Assembly (NCBI GenBank): GCA_021603905.1
Contig: BQIU01000036.1
Location: forward strand, 1-38,244
Source: Nitrospirales bacterium
Lineage (GTDB): Bacteria; Nitrospirota; Nitrospiria; Nitrospirales; UBA8639
Reading direction: 5' to 3'
Length of the DNA: 38,244 bases
The notes under the pieces are model-generated. The model searched no databases, was not told the origin of the DNA, and saw nothing but the letters and a program-made list of their open reading frames with translations. Position numbers and translations under genes: made by a program. The stretch's first letter is position 1. Each line of letters starts with the position of its first letter. Positions 32,642-38,244 of the stretch are shown here, one piece after another.

Positions 32642-33583
32642 TTACACGAACAAGGATGTAACGGACTCTTCACGATGAATCCTCAATATCGCTTCCCCTA
32701 GTAACGGTGCCACTGATAATGCACGAAGCTTGGAACATTGCTGATCTCTGCCATCGAGTGGAATCGTATTCGTCACCACAATTTCACTCAAACACGAGTT
32801 CTGCAACCGATCAAGAGCAGGACCGGATAAGACCGCATGCGTACACCCAGCAATGGCACTCACGGCTCCATTATCAATACAAGCTTGGGCTGTCTGAACA
32901 ATGGTTCCAGCCGTATCAATCATATCATCCAGCAACAGTACACGCTTTCCCTTGACTTCTCCGATGATATTCATCACCTCTGCCTTATTGGCCATCTCGC
33001 GCCGTTTATCAATAATCGCTAACGCGGCATCTATTCGCTTAGCAAAGGCTCGAGCCCGCTCTACGCCGCCAGCATCTGGGGATACGACCACGACGTCTTC
33101 ATAGCCCTCTTTTGTAAAATGCTCCAATAACACTGGAGTTGCATAGAGATGATCGACCGGAATATTGAAAAACCCTTGAATGGGGCCCGCATGAAGATCC
33201 ATCGTCAAAATCCGTTGAGCCCCGGCAACGGTCAGGAGATCGGCCATCAACTTCGCGCTGATGGGCACTCGTGGTTGATCTTTTCGATCTTGTCGTCCAT
33301 AGCCATAATAGGGAATTACCGCCGTAATTCTGGATGCAGAAGAACGCTTCACGGCATCCAGCATAATTAGCAATTCCATAATTGATGTATTGACTGGAGC
33401 ACAGCAGGATTGAATGAGAAAGATGTCAGCTCCACGTACATTTTCCTCAATCCTGACATGGATTTCCCCATCACTGAACGTGGACACCATCGCTGCGCTT
33501 AACTCTTGGCCAACATACGCGGAAATCTCCTTGGCCAGGGCCACGTTTGAATTTCCGGTGAATAATTTTAGGTCTTTAGGCAT
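32642..33583 (-). CDS. prs: Ribose-phosphate pyrophosphokinase
   Basis: A 313-residue class I PRPP synthase supplying nucleotide, His and Trp synthesis. [33 protein letters not shown], the [16 protein letters not shown] flexible loop, [13 protein letters not shown], the catalytic-loop lysine region AIIDKRR and the PRPP site [14 protein letters not shown] are all visible. The ATG at 33583 has AAGGGG upstream and begins on the fold; the frame could extend 11 codons further, but this is unlikely. It lies between ispE and rplY. Confidence 0.97.
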   Translation of the reverse strand: MPKDLKLFTGNSNVALAKEISAYVGQELSAAMVSTFSDGEIHVRIEENVRGADIFLIQSCCAPVNTSIMELLIMLDAVKRSSASRITAVIPYYGYGRQDRKDQPRVPISAKLMADLLTVAGAQRILTMDLHAGPIQGFFNIPVDHLYATPVLLEHFTKEGYEDVVVVSPDAGGVERARAFAKRIDAALAIIDKRREMANKAEVMNIIGEVKGKRVLLLDDMIDTAGTIVQTAQACIDNGAVSAIAGCTHAVLSGPALDRLQNSCLSEIVVTNTIPLDGRDQQCSKLRALSVAPLLGEAILRIHREESVTSLFV

Positions 33584-33658
33584 CAAACACCCCTTACTGT
33601 CACGACGCAAACACACAACGGCACACCCTTCCTTTGCGGAAAGATGGCAAAGCGTTGT

Positions 33659-33688
33659 ACGTTAATTCGATTTTTATCAGATTGTCAA
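33659..33688 (-). promoter_or_regulatory. Possible promoter of prs
   Basis: A perfect TTGACA (33683-33688) on the minus strand is followed after 18 bases by TAACGT (33659-33664), a poor -10 with three matches. It is about 75 bases ahead of the prs ATG. Confidence 0.35.
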
Positions 33689-33747
33689 CTGAGAATATTT
33701 CAAGGCTGTTGAACGTACACGAAATCAAAATACAGGTCTATTATGAC

Positions 33748-34659
33748 TTAATTCTGAACGAGCGCAAGCCTCGTAGAACGTGTCGGCACACAAAATACTT
33801 GTAATTCAGGAGCATTGGTCATCTTATCCCGGGCTTTCACAGCTGCTTGCTCTTCAGAAAACATCCCAAATACCGTCGATCCACTGCCAGACAATAGAGC
33901 AACTTCAGCCCCAAGGGAACGCAACTCTTCTTTGATCTCACCCAGTCGAGGATTCTTGGGAAAGAGAGCAGGCTCAAAGTCATTTTCAATGTGCGGAAGA
34001 ATATCTTGAAAGTCGAAAGCTTCTCTATGATCAAGTGAGGTTAAGTCAGCAGAGAGCTGAGACACCTGCGGTCGAGACTGCGCTATTTGCTGATACGCCC
34101 ACCCAGTCTCGATCGGGAATCCTGGGTTCACCAACACAATCCATCGAAACCCTGATATCGCAACAGGAACCACTTCTTGTCCCCAACCACGGATGAGAGC
34201 TTGTGGCCCGTAGAAAAAAAATGGGACATCACTCCCCAATTCTGCTCCGAGAACCGCCATCTCAGACCAAGACCATTGTAATTGAAACAGTTGCACAAGA
34301 CCAAAAATGGTGGCGGCAGCATCACTACTCCCCCCACCTAATCCTGCCCCCATTGGAATATGTTTTTCTAAATGAATTGCAACGCCGTCATCAATCCCTG
34401 CCTTTTTCAAGACAAGCGCTGCTGCGCGATACACAATATTGTCGACTCCCTGAGGAACGCGACTCGGCTGACACTCCAGCTGAATACCTTGAATAGAGGG
34501 CACGGTACGGAGAGACACGTGATCGAAAAGGTCAACCGTCTGCATGATTGACCATATTTCATGGTAGCCATTGGGCAGACGCCCAAGAACCTTGAGGATC
34601 AGATTAATCTTGGCTGGAGCCCTGACCTGAACTTCGTAAACGTTAGGCCCCAATGTCAT
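33748..34659 (-). CDS. ispE: 4-diphosphocytidyl-2-C-methyl-D-erythritol kinase
   Basis: A 303-residue GHMP kinase of the MEP isoprenoid pathway. The N-terminal VRAPAKINLILKVLGRLPNGYHEI and the ATP-binding loop IPMGAGLGGGSSDAAAT are diagnostic. So are ELGSDVPFFFYG with the catalytic Asp and LLSGSGSTVFGMF near the C-terminus. It is upstream of prs, a conserved pairing in many bacteria. Confidence 0.97.
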   Translation of the reverse strand: MTLGPNVYEVQVRAPAKINLILKVLGRLPNGYHEIWSIMQTVDLFDHVSLRTVPSIQGIQLECQPSRVPQGVDNIVYRAAALVLKKAGIDDGVAIHLEKHIPMGAGLGGGSSDAAATIFGLVQLFQLQWSWSEMAVLGAELGSDVPFFFYGPQALIRGWGQEVVPVAISGFRWIVLVNPGFPIETGWAYQQIAQSRPQVSQLSADLTSLDHREAFDFQDILPHIENDFEPALFPKNPRLGEIKEELRSLGAEVALLSGSGSTVFGMFSEEQAAVKARDKMTNAPELQVFCVPTRSTRLALVQN

Positions 34660-34693
34660 ACTCTTTGGGATGGTGTATTCGAAATATTCGCAT

Positions 34694-35911
34694 CTAAATT
34701 AAGGAGCCCATAGAAAACAACGGGAGATACATCGCCACAACCATGACACCAATTCCCAAGCCAATCAGGAGAATAACCATCGGCTCCAACAACGAGGTTA
34801 ACATGGTGACAGTTCGATCCATTTCCCGCTCATACAAATCAGCAATCTGCTCGAGCATCGAATCTAACGCGCCCGTAGACTCACCAACACGAATCATATG
34901 CGTGACTAAGGGCGGAAAAATCGCGCTTTGCGCAAGAGGCTGAGCAATTGTTTCACCTTCACGAATTCTTAGACGCACATGCTGAATCGCTTCTTCAACA
35001 ATCCGGTTGCCTGAGACTTTTCCTGCAATCATCAATCCTTCAAGGATGGGAACCCCACTATTCAATAACATTCCCAGCGTGCGGGTAAATTGGACGACAC
35101 TCGACTTCTGGAACAACCGACTCACAAGAGGTGCTGTAAGAAGAAAAGCATCAACGGTCCTTCTTCCCTTCGACGTATGGTATAGTCGTAATCCTGCAAG
35201 TACGAGCACAACACACAACCCTCCTAACAGGAGGACATGTTCTTGAATCCAAATGCTCAAATCTAACACAACCTGAGTCAGCCAAGGCAGCGTATCACCA
35301 AATTCGATAAACATCTGATCAAATAACGGCACCACCCACATGAGCATAAACAGGAGAACCAGACATGCAACTCCGAGTAATGTCACAGGGTATGCTAATG
35401 CAGAGAGAATCCGCCCTTTGAGCGTTGCCTGCCGTTCCATATATGCCACCAAGCGAAGCAATAACGAATCCATCATGCCCGTGGTTTCGCCCACTTCAAT
35501 CATATTGACATAGAAATCATTAAAGACTCGCGGGTACTTTCGGAGGGACTCGGCTAACCCCACTCCTCGCTCAATATCTTGATGAACACCACTTAAAATG
35601 CGCCGAAGTGACGGACTTTCAGAATGTCGAGACAGCATCGCAAGACATTCAAGAAGTGGAATTCCCGCTTTAAGCATTGTGGCGAATTGTTGCGTAAATG
35701 ATAAGAGATCTTGAGCTTTAACTCTGGTCGTTCCAAGGTCTTGTATCCATTGATTCCAATTCATGAAACCAGTAGATTTCTGATGCATATGCGTAATCAA
35801 TACTTGGCGTTGTCGTATCACGGAAACTGCCGCTTTGGCACTTTCCGCAATAATCTCCCCTCGGACCATCTGACCGCCTGGGCTTTTTCCTGTGTACGTA
35901 AAAACGGCCAT
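34694..35911 (-). CDS. pilC: Type IV pilus inner-membrane platform protein PilC
   Basis: A 405-residue T2SF-family (GspF/PilC) protein that couples the cytoplasmic ATPases to pilus growth. The N-terminal FTYTGKSPGGQMVRGEI is typical. Two cytoplasmic T2SF repeats each carry a helical bundle (about 60-190 and 265-390). Three hydrophobic spans are visible: LSALAYPVTLLGVACLVLLF, HVLLLGGLCVVLVLAGL and MVILLIGLGIGVMVVAMYL. Repeated VGETTGMMDS and VGESTGALDS motifs mark the two halves. Adjacent pilT and pilB support PilC rather than GspF. Confidence 0.92.
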   Translation of the reverse strand: MAVFTYTGKSPGGQMVRGEIIAESAKAAVSVIRQRQVLITHMHQKSTGFMNWNQWIQDLGTTRVKAQDLLSFTQQFATMLKAGIPLLECLAMLSRHSESPSLRRILSGVHQDIERGVGLAESLRKYPRVFNDFYVNMIEVGETTGMMDSLLLRLVAYMERQATLKGRILSALAYPVTLLGVACLVLLFMLMWVVPLFDQMFIEFGDTLPWLTQVVLDLSIWIQEHVLLLGGLCVVLVLAGLRLYHTSKGRRTVDAFLLTAPLVSRLFQKSSVVQFTRTLGMLLNSGVPILEGLMIAGKVSGNRIVEEAIQHVRLRIREGETIAQPLAQSAIFPPLVTHMIRVGESTGALDSMLEQIADLYEREMDRTVTMLTSLLEPMVILLIGLGIGVMVVAMYLPLFSMGSLI

Positions 35912-35975
35912 ATCATATTCCTATGACGAACGCACCCCGTTAACGAATAAATGACGTGCGAACACAACCATTGGT

Positions 35976-37088
35976 TCAGTGAGATCGAAGTTGAGTCAGG
36001 CGACCGGACATCATTCGCTCTCCACTAGATCGATCGAGTAAACGCGACAGCTCTTCAGGCTGAGGAGTCGAAGCCAACGCAGCCTGGATGGTAATCATTC
36101 GACGTCGACAAAGATCCGCTAGCGCTTGATTCATGGTTTGCATCCCATGCTTGGCCTGCCCTGTTTGCATCATAGAGTATATTTGATGAATTTTATCTTC
36201 TCGAATTAAATTCCGGATCGCAGGCGTGGGCACTAAGACTTCAATAGCCAGCACACGCCCCCGACCAGTGGCACTGGGAATCAAACGTTGCGAAATGACG
36301 CCTTCTAACACCATGGAAAGCTGCGCACGTACTTCATCTTGTTGATGAGGAGGATGGGCAGAAATCAGTCGATTCAGAGTTTGAATAGCCGAATTGGTAT
36401 GAACGGTCGCAAGAGTCAAGTGGCCTGTCTCTGCGACCGTCAACGCCGCATGAATAGTGTCAAGATCGCGTAACTCGCCAAGACACACGACATCAGGATC
36501 CTGACGCAATACTCCTTTTAACGCGGTATGAAAATCCGTTACATCCGTGCCGATTTCTCGTTGCGTAATGAGCGATTTTTTCTGGACGTACAGAAATTCG
36601 ACAGGATCTTCAAGTGTTACGATATGCGCAGACCGGACTCGATTCACACCATCAATCATGGCCGACAGTGTCGTACTTTTTCCACTTCCCGTAGGTCCGG
36701 CAACGAGGAGTAACCCCTGTGGTCTGTTCATTAAGTCCGATAACACAGGAGGAAGATCCAACTCTTCAAAGGAAGGGGCGCGGTGGGGAATCACTCTTAA
36801 CGCTATAGCGGTCGAGCCACGTTGTGTATACAGGTGACACCGAAACCGCCCATGCGGTTCCACCGTGAGCGAACAATCAACTTCTTTATGTTGAGTGAGT
36901 TGCGCCTGCTGTTCATCCGTTAACAGTTCCTTCAGGTAGAGCTGAACTTCTTGATTGGTCAGTGGCGGGCCTTCAAGAGATTGCAATTGCCCATCGACAC
37001 GAATACGCGGAAGACTTCCCACAGCAAGATGGAGATCCGAGCCTGTACGATCGACCACCATTTGACAGAGACCTTGAAGGGTTCGCAT
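35976..37088 (-). CDS. pilT: Pilus retraction ATPase PilT
   Basis: A 370-residue hexameric ATPase that depolymerises type IV pili for twitching motility and DNA uptake. The N-terminal GSDLHLAVGSLPRIRVDG is the PilT PAS-like domain. The Walker A GPTGSGKST (131-139), Asp box, Walker B-region RQDPDVVCLGELRD (195-208) and His box TGHLTLATVHT are intact. The PilT-specific AIRNLIREDKIHQI is present. It lies between pilB and pilC. Confidence 0.95.
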   Translation of the reverse strand: MRTLQGLCQMVVDRTGSDLHLAVGSLPRIRVDGQLQSLEGPPLTNQEVQLYLKELLTDEQQAQLTQHKEVDCSLTVEPHGRFRCHLYTQRGSTAIALRVIPHRAPSFEELDLPPVLSDLMNRPQGLLLVAGPTGSGKSTTLSAMIDGVNRVRSAHIVTLEDPVEFLYVQKKSLITQREIGTDVTDFHTALKGVLRQDPDVVCLGELRDLDTIHAALTVAETGHLTLATVHTNSAIQTLNRLISAHPPHQQDEVRAQLSMVLEGVISQRLIPSATGRGRVLAIEVLVPTPAIRNLIREDKIHQIYSMMQTGQAKHGMQTMNQALADLCRRRMITIQAALASTPQPEELSRLLDRSSGERMMSGRLTQLRSH

Positions 37089-37104
37089 AGAATACTCTCA
37101 ACAC

Positions 37105-38244
37105 TTATTGTACGTTATCCGCAACAGTGGCAACCAATACTTCATCCACCGTGGTTATTCCGAGTTGTATTTTTTGTAAGCCACTTGCCCGCAATGATGT
37201 AAACCCCGAACGCCGGACACAAGCTTTCAGCTCATGAGCCGGAGCACGCAGAAGAATTCGGTCATGCAATTCTTCAGAGAGGGAGAGGACTTCAAGAATC
37301 GCCACTCTTCCCTTGAACCCGGTACCATGACAATGAAGACACCCTCGCCCCCGCATCGGCACTACACAGTCTGCCTCTTCTTTGCTAAACCCTAATAACG
37401 TTAATTGATGACTAGACACCGAATCCGGTTCTTTACAGGATTCACAGATTTTCCGAATAAGTCGCTGAGCGATAACCAGAGAAAGCGCGGACGAGACAAG
37501 GAAGGGTTCAATCCCCATGTCTACTAATCGTGTCACGGCCTGTGGAGCATCAGTCGTATGCAATGTGGAGAGAACGCGGTGACCAGTTAACGCAGCCTGC
37601 ACCGCAATATTTGCGGTTTCTTGGTCACGAATTTCTCCGACCATCATGACATCGGGATCTTGCCGAAGGAAGGAACGAAGTCCAGCAGCAAATGTCAGTC
37701 CAATTTCTTCCTTGGTTTGAAGTTGATTAATGCCTGCCAATTGATATTCAACAGGATCTTCTACCGTGACAATGTTCACGCTGGGTGAGTTAAGAAACTG
37801 AAGGGCGGAATATAATGTGGTCGTTTTGCCACTTCCCGTTGGCCCAGTGACTAAAATCATCCCATGCGGATCTTCCAATGCCGACATCACTCTCGCAAGA
37901 CTCTCTGTATCAAACCCCAATTGCGTCAGATCCAGATTGAGATTTGATTGATCAAGAATCCTCAAAACAGCCTTTTCCCCGTAAAAACAAGGAAGAATCG
38001 AGACACGGACATCATAGTCTCGGTCGCCAGACCACGTCACTTTCATTCGGCCATCTTGCGGGAGTCGCCGTTCCGCAATATTCAGGTTAGACATGATTTT
38101 GATCCGGGCAGTTATGGCCCGATGGACATTTTTCGGAAGATGCATCACTGTACGCAACACACCATCTAAACGAAATCGGACACGAACAAAAGCCGCATAC
38201 GGTTCGATATGAATGTCACTGGCTTCCGCTTCTCCTGCTTGCTC
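37105..38244 (-). CDS. pilB: Pilus assembly ATPase PilB (5' end beyond window)
   Basis: The visible 379 residues are the C-terminal part of a GspE/PilB assembly ATPase. The frame is open to the right edge, and the residues there (EASDIHIEPYAAFVRVRFRL) are already family-typical, so the gene starts outside the window and no internal start is real. Walker A GPTGSGKTTT, the Asp-box VTVEDPVEYQ, RQDPDVMMVGEIRDQET and the His-box TGHRVLSTLHT are clear. A four-cysteine zinc motif, CESC...CLHCHGTGFKGR, marks PilB/GspE. Neighbouring pilT and pilC point to type IV pili. Confidence 0.94.
   Translation of the reverse strand, partial: EQAGEAEASDIHIEPYAAFVRVRFRLDGVLRTVMHLPKNVHRAITARIKIMSNLNIAERRLPQDGRMKVTWSGDRDYDVRVSILPCFYGEKAVLRILDQSNLNLDLTQLGFDTESLARVMSALEDPHGMILVTGPTGSGKTTTLYSALQFLNSPSVNIVTVEDPVEYQLAGINQLQTKEEIGLTFAAGLRSFLRQDPDVMMVGEIRDQETANIAVQAALTGHRVLSTLHTTDAPQAVTRLVDMGIEPFLVSSALSLVIAQRLIRKICESCKEPDSVSSHQLTLLGFSKEEADCVVPMRGRGCLHCHGTGFKGRVAILEVLSLSEELHDRILLRAPAHELKACVRRSGFTSLRASGLQKIQLGITTVDEVLVATVADNVQ

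Overview
The window looks like a chromosomal segment of a Nitrospira-like bacterium (phylum Nitrospirota) of moderate GC. This is an inference from gene content and order: HU/IHF-sppA-rpsA-plsC-cmk-aroA-tyrA-aroF-hisC-pheA in one run, a PCP_red-domain protein in an apparently non-phototrophic setting, and rpmF-plsX-fabH...fabF plus ispE-prs-rplY-pth-rpsF-ssb-rpsR. No rRNA, tRNA or CRISPR was found. Almost every gene is on the minus strand. The exceptions are two overlapping plus-strand genes at 18.6-20.3 kb.

Layout. (1) 1-10.4 kb: a tightly packed housekeeping run with 1-4 nt stop/start overlaps (cmk/plsC, aroA/cmk, tyrA/aroA, HU/PCP_red). It carries translation (rpsA), DNA bending, envelope quality control (sppA), phospholipid acylation (plsC) and most of the chorismate to Phe/Tyr route (aroF, aroA, tyrA, hisC, pheA). 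(2) 10.4-16.2 kb: an accessory island with a decayed ParE-type toxin, a HigB/HigA-like (Gp49/HTH_37) module with a palindromic operator, a DUF4365 nuclease-like protein, a MazE/MazF module lying between a gene fragment and its full-length relative, and an orphan FAD-dependent oxidoreductase. (3) 15.7-22.3 kb: panB, folD, a secreted beta-propeller protein overlapped by a Cys-rich protein, a periplasmic cyclophilin and rnc, with several copies of a structured intergenic repeat in the gaps. (4) 22.3-29.9 kb: the fatty acid synthesis cluster yceD-rpmF-plsX-fabH-ENR-fabD-fabG-acpP-fabF. It is interrupted by three tandem ~110-bp inverted-repeat units between the enoyl reductase and fabD. (5) 30.0-34.7 kb: rpsR-ssb-rpsF, pth-rplY, prs, ispE. 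(6) 34.7-38.2 kb: type IV pilus genes pilC-pilT-pilB; pilB runs off the right edge.

The most unusual signal is the repeat family with ends resembling CTATAGC-GAATCC-AAATAA (copies at about 15762, 18032, 18236 and 21901, plus a lone end near 16176). By eye, the copies conserve internal hairpins while the paired bases change together, which points to selection for folding as RNA or single-stranded DNA. One copy abuts fabF so closely that it supplies the last codons and the stop. A second, unrelated set of inverted-repeat units likewise contains the stop codon of the enoyl-ACP reductase gene. Functional statements rest on motif recognition by eye. No database search or folding program was run.
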